A stretch of DNA of 37,855 nucleotides, taken from contig NZ_RWIS01000024.1 in assembly GCF_003944705.1 (NCBI RefSeq), positions 1 through 37,855 on the forward strand. Direction: 5' to 3'. Numbering within the stretch: position 1 is the stretch's first letter; every line of letters starts with the position of its first letter. The DNA comes from Hymenobacter metallilatus. GTDB lineage: Bacteria; Bacteroidota; Bacteroidia; Cytophagales; Hymenobacteraceae. Position numbers and translations under genes: made by a program. The notes beneath the pieces are model-generated. The model was not told the origin of the DNA. It ran no database searches and saw only the letters and a program-made list of their open reading frames with translations. This document shows, one piece after another, positions 24,995-33,162 of this stretch.

Positions 24995-26809
24995 ATGTAT
25001 CCTCATATTGTACCAGAGTTTCCTGAGGGGCGAGAATACTGGATGGTCATGTGGGTCTATCTAGTCACCCTTGAAGAAAACGAGTATCGTTTTACTGTTG
25101 ACTTGGCTGAGATAAAAGACGTTGGTGTGGTCAGGGGTCTTAAACCTTATAATGCTACTAACTACACTGGCCAACATCGCACGGTGCAGGTTGGTCATGC
25201 GTTTCTTCCGCTTATGGAAATCGGAAGCATCTGGCACCAGAAACGGCTTGTTTTTTCTCCTGCTACAGGCCGCCACCCTGATACGACAATGGCTGTTTCT
25301 ATAGCCGATTCACAGCAAGGATATAATATTACTCTACACGCCCTGTCCCAAAGGATTGACCCTATTAGTCGCTTCCCTCCCTACAGACATCCCAACGGTT
25401 CTCTATTGTCTTCTCTCTGCTGTGTGCTGGAGAGCCAGGACTTTACGATTCGGAACGGCGAACGCATCGACCTGCTCATTCTACCTCCGGCCGAGATCTT
25501 GCGCTTCTACTACTGTGGTTCTGCGAACCTCTTGAAACAAGTGCTATCCAACGGCATACCGTATGAGCAGGTCTACTTGCGTGAGGCTACTCGCTATGAC
25601 CCGGTGACCCAAGAACTCTATATCAGGATGCGTGGTCATCTTCGGGATTCAGATGCGCATTTCGTCGGCCGCCTCGCTGGTGACCAGACCGCTCACCAGG
25701 TAACCACAGAGTTAGGCAAGCGCATCCAGCAGAATCTCATCAATCATCGACAGAGCTATCTAGAAGCAGGCTTGCCTTTCACAGGCCAGACCAAGCTACA
25801 CGTGACCGGCAAGTGGATTAAAACGCTAACTGACCCCAAAAGCTGGGCGTTCATGGTTTATACAATCGTCAGTTGTAGTGCAAAATTGCCCTATCGACAC
25901 CTACACTATTACCGGGAGAACGACGCGAGCAAGACGCCCGACCCACTGCAGGTAGTCCAAGCGCCTGAAGGCGCGATACGCGAAGCAAGTCCACCGGCTG
26001 AGGGCGCAAGCATCAGTTCCACTGCTGCTGCCAGTTCGGAGTTTGCAACTGGTGACCTAGCGATGCTGACGCCTGCCGAGAAGAAATTTTTGCAAGCGCC
26101 TCCAGCCACGCGTATAGCGAAGGAGCAACAATTGACTACTACCGTGGGCTCTACTCCACATTGGTACGTGCAGCTACCTAGCTATACCGTTTCAGATGGA
26201 AATGCAGGATCCGTAGGGGACGTAGTAGGACCACTTACCACGGAGATTGATGATAACGAGCGGAAAGAAACAGGCACTGGTGTGACTTATGCTCAATTTC
26301 ATCTGCTTACGGAACAGTTACGTGCTTTGACCATTGCCTGTTCCTATATCGATTACAGCAAAGCAGGCAACTCGACAGGAGGGAATTATTCCTTTGCCAA
26401 CTATCTCGACTTTCCATACCCTTCGGTTTCAACATCGCCACTCATAAGCCGCTGGCTGCCGTTTCACTCGCCCAGAGAGAAAGACGTCACCGACAAACGG
26501 AGGCGCCGAGTGGTGGTTTTACAATTGGTTTATGGAGCAACGAAGTTCTATCTAATCGAATGCGAAGCTAGAAAAACTGAAAACTTCAGCCGCCTCTTGC
26601 TCAAACCTAACACGCCGTCCTATAATCTGGAGGTTTTGCTGACTGAATTACTTACCCAATTAGCTGCACATAAAGGTATCTGGAAGAGAGCGTGGAAACA
26701 CGAAAAATTAGCCGAACTCGATGTCGCCAAGCAGGCCATTCATCATGGTGCACACGATACCCCTGCGCAGTTGGCCGCCCGCGTAGTTGGGTATCTGAAG
26801 GAGATGTAG
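24995..26809 (+). CDS. TnsE-like Tn7-family transposition protein (tentative)
   Basis: A 604-residue soluble protein. The first half is mixed alpha/beta; residues about 320-400 form an Ala/Ser/Thr/Pro-rich linker. By eye the C-terminal quarter follows the layout of TnsE: a helix with TEQLRALTIACSY, a strand pair RRRVVVLQLVYGATKFYLIECEA, a variable segment, then a W-containing helix and an IHHGAHDTPAQLAARVV end comparable to the VNHP...RVV end of TnsE. In Tn7, TnsE directs insertion into replicating DNA such as conjugal plasmids. Its place beside a transposon end and convergent with tniQ (six bases apart) supports a transposition role. Similarity is judged by eye only; it could be another element-specific protein. 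Confidence 0.5.
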   Translation: MYPHIVPEFPEGREYWMVMWVYLVTLEENEYRFTVDLAEIKDVGVVRGLKPYNATNYTGQHRTVQVGHAFLPLMEIGSIWHQKRLVFSPATGRHPDTTMAVSIADSQQGYNITLHALSQRIDPISRFPPYRHPNGSLLSSLCCVLESQDFTIRNGERIDLLILPPAEILRFYYCGSANLLKQVLSNGIPYEQVYLREATRYDPVTQELYIRMRGHLRDSDAHFVGRLAGDQTAHQVTTELGKRIQQNLINHRQSYLEAGLPFTGQTKLHVTGKWIKTLTDPKSWAFMVYTIVSCSAKLPYRHLHYYRENDASKTPDPLQVVQAPEGAIREASPPAEGASISSTAAASSEFATGDLAMLTPAEKKFLQAPPATRIAKEQQLTTTVGSTPHWYVQLPSYTVSDGNAGSVGDVVGPLTTEIDDNERKETGTGVTYAQFHLLTEQLRALTIACSYIDYSKAGNSTGGNYSFANYLDFPYPSVSTSPLISRWLPFHSPREKDVTDKRRRRVVVLQLVYGATKFYLIECEARKTENFSRLLLKPNTPSYNLEVLLTELLTQLAAHKGIWKRAWKHEKLAELDVAKQAIHHGAHDTPAQLAARVVGYLKEM

Positions 26810-26815
26810 GGTTTT

Positions 26816-27811
26816 TCAGCCCGTCTGCACACTTAGCATCTCGGCAACGAACGCAGCTGGTAGGTGGTGCCGCTCGCTCAGAATGGCAGACAAACGGGTA
26901 TTGGTGCTTCGAATGACCTCCTGCAACCGAAACGGCCACTCGTCCAGCAGCCAAACAGCTTGTCCAACGATGCGGCGTCGATCATCGACTCGAAGCGCCT
27001 CTATTCGATTCTCAAATCCTCCACTGGGTTGGTAGAAAGCCACGCCGGCATTCTCAGCCACCGCACGCTGGAAACGTTGCAAGCTGGGTCGCTTACTGCT
27101 CAACAGCATCAACACTTGGTGCAAAACATCAAAGTATTCATACTGGCCTTGCCCCTCCGTCGAAACCGCTAGACGTTGATACCATTGCTGCTGATGGCTT
27201 AATAGCTGCGCGGGGAGCTGTTCTGACTGCAAGTCAGCCAAATCGGTGTAACAGCTAGTACAGCAGCTCAAGGGGTAAGCTGCCAGCTCGTTTTTGCGGC
27301 CGATCTCGCCGCGATGAAACATGACTGGCCGTTCGCAGAACGGACATGCATCTAGCAGCCAGCAACCGCATTTTGGACAGCCGACAGCTAGTGCTAGGCG
27401 CCACCACCGCCGGTAATATGGGGTTATACCATCTCTGCGCAAACACGACGGGCAAAACTGCATCCCGTAATGCGTGTAAGTCCGGTGATAGATTCCCAGA
27501 GGAAGGATCCAAGAAGCCGCGCCCTTAAAAAACGCCCGCTTAAATAGTAGCCCTTCGTAGGAGGCCAAGGTTGTTTGATAACTACGAGCCGCGCTTATGC
27601 CTACTTTACGAGCCATCAATTGCCAGACCTGCGGATGAGCCATTCGATCCAGGTCTCGGTTCCAGAAAGCCAAGGAAGGCCACACGATCTTACAGAACGA
27701 ATGCGCCTTCATGTGGTGCGCGTGGATATTTCTGAGTAGCCAGCTGGAGAGCAGTTCGTCTTCTTTGGGAAGTACGAATGCAGGCCAGCGATCACCGGAA
27801 TCGAACGACAT
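26816..27811 (-). CDS. tniQ: TniQ family transposition target-selection protein
   Basis: A 331-residue TniQ/TnsD-type protein. It begins with the family entry (FVLPKEDELLSSWLLRNI, 13-30) and contains zinc-ribbon cysteine pairs: FCPSC (about 148-152), CPKCGC and CPFCE (about 174-191), and CCTSC further on. TniQ proteins recognise the attachment site and recruit the AAA+ regulator. In comM-targeting relatives TniQ is thought to read conserved comM sequence, which fits the insertion point here. It is shorter than Tn7 TnsD (about 508 residues), as TniQ in Tn6022-like elements is. It lies 69 bases after the CoiA-like gene on the same strand and converges on the TnsE-like gene. Confidence 0.85.
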   Translation of the reverse strand: MSFDSGDRWPAFVLPKEDELLSSWLLRNIHAHHMKAHSFCKIVWPSLAFWNRDLDRMAHPQVWQLMARKVGISAARSYQTTLASYEGLLFKRAFFKGAASWILPLGIYHRTYTHYGMQFCPSCLRRDGITPYYRRWWRLALAVGCPKCGCWLLDACPFCERPVMFHRGEIGRKNELAAYPLSCCTSCYTDLADLQSEQLPAQLLSHQQQWYQRLAVSTEGQGQYEYFDVLHQVLMLLSSKRPSLQRFQRAVAENAGVAFYQPSGGFENRIEALRVDDRRRIVGQAVWLLDEWPFRLQEVIRSTNTRLSAILSERHHLPAAFVAEMLSVQTG

Positions 27812-27880
27812 ACCGTTTGGCTAGCGAACTAGAGTAAAGGCATAGGTATGTCTGGGTACTGCTCAGCAGACAGCCGCCCG

Positions 27881-29323
27881 TTAGTGACCAGTTCTGCTTT
27901 TAATTCCTTGCAGATCTTGATAGTAGCTTTCAAATACGACTGTTTTTTGCTCAGTATCTGCGAGGTCTGATACTCGTTTTCGGTAACCTCGGCCAGTTGT
28001 TTCTTCCGATCTTGCAAGGCTTGCCTCCTCAGCTGCAAGCTCTGCCTCTTCTTGTTCAAGCTCTCTCTCCTGCTTGTCAAGCTGGGATCGCTCGAAGGTA
28101 GTATGCCGTTCCTGAGTTGCCCTAATTGTGTGTTTAACTGCTCTAATTCGGCTTTCAAGATCTTCGTTGTACGATCGAACCTTGCCTGTAACGCTTTCGA
28201 GTCGTGCCTTGAAGTAGTCCACCACGCGGCTAAGTTGCGCTTCCTTTTGCTGAATTCTTCTTTCCAGTCGGCTTCTCCTTTCTCTAAGCTCGCGCTGTCT
28301 TGCCCGCACTGCTTTCTCAGCCTCGATACTCTTTCGCTGGCGCTCTTCAAGTCCTGCTCGATGCTCCTGCATTCTTGCATGTATGGCCTCTCCAAGTCGA
28401 GTATCACGCTCGTTTCGTCTCTGTTCAAATCCTCTCGTATAGTCCTGGCCCGTTGCCTCAGCGATTCGATATGCTTCGTTTTCTGCTGCCACGTCAGCTC
28501 TTCCCAGCACTCTTCTAACTGCGAGTACTGCAGCGTTAACTCGGTTAAGCCGGCACTTGAGCGTTTCCGCCCTTCCAGAAAGGCGTTCTTCGAGTTCAGT
28601 AGCCGGGATACTTCCGTCCACAAGTAAGTCGGTACCAGATGGCGTAAAGTGGAAGGTAGCTTGTAGGCCATTGTAAAGCCAAAAGGTATTAGAGGTGATC
28701 GTAAATAGCCGTTCGATACCGGCTGGGTCACAATGCCGGGGAATGTGAATCTCAATGGTATCAATACCATATGCCCGAAGCTTGGCAATCTTTTCGGGAG
28801 TGCAGCGGTGCTCGGCGTATATCTCGATTAGCAGGATGCGTTTGCCGGTGTCATCAAAGAAGATGACATCGGGCCGGGCCAGCAATACCCGTTGGCCCTG
28901 ATGATCATCGAAATCAGGATAAAGACGGCGGTCCTCAAACCCAATTTCTCCTTCCTCATCAACGTAAATTGTCTGCTCAGCCACAGCGGAGGCGGCCACG
29001 ACTTCCTGCGCCTCCGCTAACCGGGGCACCTTACCGGTATAGCCTTCCGGTATAGAAGCGTAAACGGCTGGCACCTTGACGCGCAGGCGGGCCAATAATA
29101 GTTGCTTGGCCTTGGCATGCCGGTAGGTTTCACTACCGTATGCACAGGGACGTTCTCCTTCCGTAGGCTTGTGGGCAAAGTGTTTTTCATTCCACTTTCC
29201 TAATTTGGCTACCATAGGAAAGCCGCAGGAAATACACCGATAGATGCCTCGACTTACCGCGCGCTGAATCGGAATTTCTTCCCCGTCTTCATCCAGTGCA
29301 TGATCACATTGAACTGTTGGCAT
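27881..29323 (-). CDS. CoiA-like zinc-ribbon/PD-(D/E)xK nuclease with coiled-coil tail (possible internal frameshift)
   Basis: A 480-residue protein. Residues 28-70 resemble the CoiA-type zinc ribbon: Cys30 and Cys33 of CISCG, HFAH (48-51) and YRHAKAK. Next comes a nuclease-like core with Asp152 (ARPDVIFFDD) and Glu167 (LLIEIYAEH), then Lys178, suggesting DNA cleavage. Residues after about 250 are Glu/Arg/Gln-rich coiled coil. Frame doubt: a +1 frame is open from 28788 to a stop at 27829-27831, also reads as coiled coil, and has much better codon use near the 3' end (fewer AGA, CGA, GCA and CTT). The real protein may shift into that frame near 28560-28640 and have about 498 residues. tniQ lies 69 bases downstream. 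Confidence 0.65.
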   Translation of the reverse strand: MPTVQCDHALDEDGEEIPIQRAVSRGIYRCISCGFPMVAKLGKWNEKHFAHKPTEGERPCAYGSETYRHAKAKQLLLARLRVKVPAVYASIPEGYTGKVPRLAEAQEVVAASAVAEQTIYVDEEGEIGFEDRRLYPDFDDHQGQRVLLARPDVIFFDDTGKRILLIEIYAEHRCTPEKIAKLRAYGIDTIEIHIPRHCDPAGIERLFTITSNTFWLYNGLQATFHFTPSGTDLLVDGSIPATELEERLSGRAETLKCRLNRVNAAVLAVRRVLGRADVAAENEAYRIAEATGQDYTRGFEQRRNERDTRLGEAIHARMQEHRAGLEERQRKSIEAEKAVRARQRELRERRSRLERRIQQKEAQLSRVVDYFKARLESVTGKVRSYNEDLESRIRAVKHTIRATQERHTTFERSQLDKQERELEQEEAELAAEEASLARSEETTGRGYRKRVSDLADTEQKTVVFESYYQDLQGIKSRTGH

Positions 29324-29516
29324 CTCAACGGAGCATATTAATACGTAACATTGGGACTGTTATAAACATACTAACTTCCAATAAGATAACAGCCCTTCCC
29401 CCACCCTAATGAGGGAGATTTAATCGATTGAGTTCTCCTACCATGTTGTACATAGGGTCTCGTCGCACCCCTTCTGCTATCAAATCTTCGGTTAGGTTTA
29501 TAACGTAGGCCCAGGG

Positions 29517-31691
29517 TTACATGTAGTACACCCCACTACCCCACCTGAGAATATTCATGTTTACCATCGAAGAATTATACGTCAGCCGTTCGACAAGAGC
29601 TGCTATTGCACTATGCATATTTTCACCGTCCAACGTGCTCAACTGAGCAATGATATAATCACGCCCTTCCAACAAGCTTTTAGTTGCGAATGTGTACGCC
29701 TCAAAATAAGAGTCGGAACCCTCGCTCAATTTAACAGCTATCAATACACCGAAGACTAGTGCTACCCAAGGGTCAGTCATCCACAGATGCGATAATACAT
29801 CTTGGTTTGGCGTACTTAGTACATGGCCGAACCCTACATTCCGAAAATCGCCAATCTGAGCATTGGCCCCTCCTTCGCAAATATTTAGAAAGAATAGTCG
29901 GCGCATTTCTCTCTCAACATGCACAGCAGCTATTTCTGTTAGGTTAACAGTTTCTGACCCCGACAGATAAAAATGAGATGTGTCAGGCTCGTAATTACCT
30001 AACTCTCCGTGCGAGGAAATCCATACTACATCATACTCATTAGATTGGTAGGCATCCATAAAGTCTTGCTTTGTGGACTCTCCCTCGCGCAGGATAGTCA
30101 AAGCAGCACCGGATCGTTGAAATAAATAAGCCAATACATCGATCTCCAATTCAGAGGTCATGCTATTACCTTGCCACAACAATACGCTGCGAACACGACC
30201 TGTTGGTGCTTTGGGTTGCAGACTTACGTAGATAGGAAGGGTCATTCCTAATTCTTTAATCATAAGTGCCTGCAATGGCAAATGGTTAAAATTGAAAGCA
30301 CATAGAGCAGTTAACAAATCTAGATCGAAAGACTTAATACTATTTAGGTTGTAATAGGCGCTTACAGTCTGTTCAAACTCCTCACCGTACTCATACATAG
30401 GGCGTCCTACCCCTTTAGTTGGCACAGGTATAACTTGATCTACATGCCCCCTGAGTGAATGCAATTGACTTAATGCCAAGTTCATGATATCTACCAGCTT
30501 AGGAATTTCCATTTGCGTATCCTGCCTATGTATTATGGTACGCCCTTGAGCGCAATAGATCACCCCCTCCTCAGCGTTTGGAATTATAAATAGCATGCCG
30601 TCTGGCAACTCTTGTTGTGCCCCCGGATGATAAAAAGCATTAAGTAGAATTGCCAATTGAGTAGAAGCTCCTTTTCGGCAAAGTTCGCCAACCAATTTCT
30701 CCAATGTATTGAAGATCCGTGACTTTGCGTATGCAGCTTCCACAGGCTCGACTACTCGCGTTTCAACATCTGAGCTATAGTTTCTAACTGCAGTAAGAAT
30801 TTTTGCAAAATTCGCTTGTATCTCGGGATAGCTGGTATTCACTTGGCAAGTCATTTGCATTTTTGCCACCAGATGCAACCCGGGCCGATTAATTATTAAA
30901 TCATATAGGCGCTTGCGCAATGTGCGGTCTTGAAGCGTCAAAACAAGTTGTACACCCAGATGCAATTTACATTCAGGGTGTTCATCCCACGTCAGGTCGG
31001 CATACAATATTTCGATCAATTCGAACATTTTCGCCGCTAAAATGGGCTGCCCTTGACTTGTAGCCCAGCCGTGAAGTTGCGTTGCTAACTGCGCATTTAC
31101 CTGTGTGGTAGCTCCTTCTATATCTAAAAGTCTAATGGCACCAGGCGCAAATTCTGCACACTCCGCTAGCAATCCACCAAAAGCCTTTGAATAATAATAT
31201 AGAGCCCCTAACCAACGGGCGATGATTTGTGAAATATCAATCACCGGGTAAGCTTGCTGATATTGAGGCGACATAAATCGCCATAATAATTCAGTGTTAA
31301 TTGAATACTCTTCCCCTAAATCAAACTTTTTCCCATAAAGCGATTGGGTAAAAGTATCAAAGTTTTCAGGTAATGCACCGAGCTGATTAAGTATTGGGGC
31401 AACATTAGCTCCGTGCAGTAAAATAAGCAGTTCTAATCCAAGGTGAGGCAGTACAGTTTCCGGGCTATTCTTTGCGGCGGTGAGCCCATCAAAAATAAGT
31501 TGAATATGCTTTCGAAAAATAGCAATAGGTTGTTGAGCAGCGGTATCGCATTCTACGCTTAACAAAAGGGATATAAAATAAAATGTCTCACTTTCTGATT
31601 GTATGTACTCTCGCAGCCATAAGTTTTCCGCTTCTGCACTTGAATCATATCGGCTCGTGTAAATAGTAGGAAATGCTTCTTTTATTTTCAT
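29517..31691 (-). CDS. CHAT domain (caspase-like) protease
   Basis: A 724-residue protein with a C-terminal CHAT peptidase domain (about 490-724). The catalytic dyad is visible: His561 in VVWISSHGEL and Cys605 in LFFLNICEGG. The N-terminal 450 residues are mainly helical and look like a sensing or oligomerising module, without clear TPR motifs. CHAT proteases are clan CD, related to caspases and separases, and occur in bacterial conflict systems where they cleave host or regulator proteins on infection. The gene is AT-rich compared with the chromosome. It runs in the same direction as the CoiA-like nuclease and tniQ, 193 bases upstream of the former, so the two might form a unit. Target and trigger are unknown. 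Confidence 0.8.
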   Translation of the reverse strand: MKIKEAFPTIYTSRYDSSAEAENLWLREYIQSESETFYFISLLLSVECDTAAQQPIAIFRKHIQLIFDGLTAAKNSPETVLPHLGLELLILLHGANVAPILNQLGALPENFDTFTQSLYGKKFDLGEEYSINTELLWRFMSPQYQQAYPVIDISQIIARWLGALYYYSKAFGGLLAECAEFAPGAIRLLDIEGATTQVNAQLATQLHGWATSQGQPILAAKMFELIEILYADLTWDEHPECKLHLGVQLVLTLQDRTLRKRLYDLIINRPGLHLVAKMQMTCQVNTSYPEIQANFAKILTAVRNYSSDVETRVVEPVEAAYAKSRIFNTLEKLVGELCRKGASTQLAILLNAFYHPGAQQELPDGMLFIIPNAEEGVIYCAQGRTIIHRQDTQMEIPKLVDIMNLALSQLHSLRGHVDQVIPVPTKGVGRPMYEYGEEFEQTVSAYYNLNSIKSFDLDLLTALCAFNFNHLPLQALMIKELGMTLPIYVSLQPKAPTGRVRSVLLWQGNSMTSELEIDVLAYLFQRSGAALTILREGESTKQDFMDAYQSNEYDVVWISSHGELGNYEPDTSHFYLSGSETVNLTEIAAVHVEREMRRLFFLNICEGGANAQIGDFRNVGFGHVLSTPNQDVLSHLWMTDPWVALVFGVLIAVKLSEGSDSYFEAYTFATKSLLEGRDYIIAQLSTLDGENMHSAIAALVERLTYNSSMVNMNILRWGSGVYYM

Positions 31692-32160
31692 GCGAGGAAG
31701 GGGAGAAAACAGTGTTTATATGCGGCGGCTGCCAGAGCAAGGGCATCGACGCGTGTGCTTGTACTAGTTGTTTGACACGCTACTGTACATATACCGCTTG
31801 CGGTGCTAATAACGCGCCCCTGTACTGCAGTTCCCACCTTGGCTGGTTGTGTACTACTATTTCTACCGCTGGCAGCGTATGTGCAGGCAGTCAACGCTTA
31901 CGATATATGCGCTGGCCGGTAATCGCTGCCGGCCCGGCTTCGGTGAGCCTGACGTCTACAGGAAGTGGTCTTGTCAACGGTTACTGTGGTCGCTTCGCCG
32001 AATAAATTGTCGCCCTGAGGTTCCGTCACGAACTGGCCAGCCACCCACAGTTTGGGCTTCGTGCTGGCAATTACCCCATCGTATACTGGAAGTGTATGTA
32101 CTTAGTGCAGACTGGCAGCTTCACTTAACCTTCAACCAAGCTTAGTAGCAAAAAACGTCC
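31692..32160. other. Gene-poor stretch, possibly decayed coding DNA
   Basis: Open frames of 60-110 codons exist on both strands, but none is convincing. The best coding-like patch is on the minus strand at about 31987-32113, reading DGVIASTKPKLWVAGQFV and TEPQGDNLFGEATTVTVD, but it has a stop just upstream and loses the frame downstream. I take this as a possible gene remnant. Confidence 0.35.
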
Positions 32161-32167
32161 CTTTTCC

Positions 32168-32281
32168 GGTACCACCCTCCCTTGCCCGAAATTGGTACCA
32201 TAGAACAAGAAAAGTCGGTACCCGAAACTGGTTTCCGCAATCAAGGTACCGTAAATTCGTATTTTGCTTCTTTCTGGTACC
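32168..32281. repeat. Array of five GGTACC palindromes upstream of the serine recombinase
   Basis: GGTACC occurs at 32168, 32194, 32217, 32245 and 32276 (start positions), spaced 23-31 bases. Two also share a preceding or following CCCGAAAyTGGT context (about 32185-32197 and 32221-32231). Five copies of a six-base palindrome in 114 bases is far above chance. The last ends 17 bases before the recombinase ATG at 32299, so this is a candidate res or crossover site. Confidence 0.7.
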
Positions 32282-32298
32282 GTTACCCCTCACTTTTA

Positions 32299-32922
32299 AT
32301 GAAACTCGGCTACGCCCGCGTCAGCACCAGCGAACAAGTGCTGGACCTTCAACTTGACGCCCTGCGCCAGGCCGGCTGCGAACAGGTCTTTACCGATACT
32401 GTCTCGGGGGTGCAGGCCCACAAGCCCAGCTGGGAGCAGCTAATGGCATACGCCCGTCCTGGCGATACCATTGTCGTCTGGCGGCTTGACCGGCTGGGCC
32501 GCTCCACCAAGCATCTGATTGAGGTGGTCGAGGACCTGAGCCGCCGCCAGCTGCACCTGATTTCGCTGCAGGACCCCATCAACACCACTTCGCCCAGCGG
32601 GCAGCTCGTATTCCAGATTTTCTGCGCCTTAGCCGAACACGAGCGCAACGTGCTGGTACAGCGCACCCACGCCGGCCTGCAAGCCGCCCGCGCCCGGGGC
32701 CGGCAGGGCGGCCGGCCCCCGGGCCTGGCCCCGCGTTACCAGAAAATCGCGCCCGCTGTCAAGGAACTCTACGAAGCCGGCCAACAGTCCACCCGCCAGC
32801 TCATGACCTACTTTCAGATTGGCTCCCGCCGCACCCTCTACAAAATCCTGCGCTTTGCCGGCTGCCAGATCAATGAAAAGATACCTGCGCTTCCCAATAA
32901 GTCAACCAACAAGCCCTTGTGA
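32299..32922 (+). CDS. Serine recombinase (resolvase/invertase family)
   Basis: A 207-residue site-specific recombinase of the Tn3-resolvase/Pin group. It opens MKLGYARVSTSEQ with nucleophile Ser9, has the conserved RLDRLGRS motif (about 62-69) and QIFCALAEHERN with the E-helix, and ends with a helix-turn-helix (about 160-190, STRQLMTYFQIGSRRTLYKIL) for DNA binding. Length is normal. The frame is open to 32182, but that part runs through the GGTACC array, so the ATG at 32299 is chosen. No transposase gene stands beside it. It is GC-rich, unlike the CHAT gene next to it, suggesting a separate origin. It may resolve cointegrates or invert a segment. Confidence 0.92.
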   Translation: MKLGYARVSTSEQVLDLQLDALRQAGCEQVFTDTVSGVQAHKPSWEQLMAYARPGDTIVVWRLDRLGRSTKHLIEVVEDLSRRQLHLISLQDPINTTSPSGQLVFQIFCALAEHERNVLVQRTHAGLQAARARGRQGGRPPGLAPRYQKIAPAVKELYEAGQQSTRQLMTYFQIGSRRTLYKILRFAGCQINEKIPALPNKSTNKPL

Positions 32923-33162
32923 AGTGAGTTAAAAGGCAAGAAGGAACAGAAAATTTGAATCAATAGCCTTATTGATAGGCAAAGGCAATGTGGCGACAAG
33001 GGGCGATGTATTATTTCCCGAAGTTTAAACAGATTCGGCGCTCTACTTCAGACAACGCCATAAGCCCAATATATACTAACCGCTGCCTTTATATAATTCG
33101 CTGAAGGCTTCCCAGTACTGCTGTATTTCTCTGATCATTCTCCTTAACGTTGCTCTGTATAA

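Noticed and set aside
31673..32005. 110-codon Cys-rich plus-strand frame near the CHAT gene start
   Set aside because: Cysteines are not in zinc-binding spacing, other frames are equally open, and it overlaps the start of the CHAT gene on the other strand.
32168..32281. CRISPR array
   Set aside because: The repeat unit is only six bases and palindromic, with unequal spacing and no cas genes; a recombinase site is more likely.
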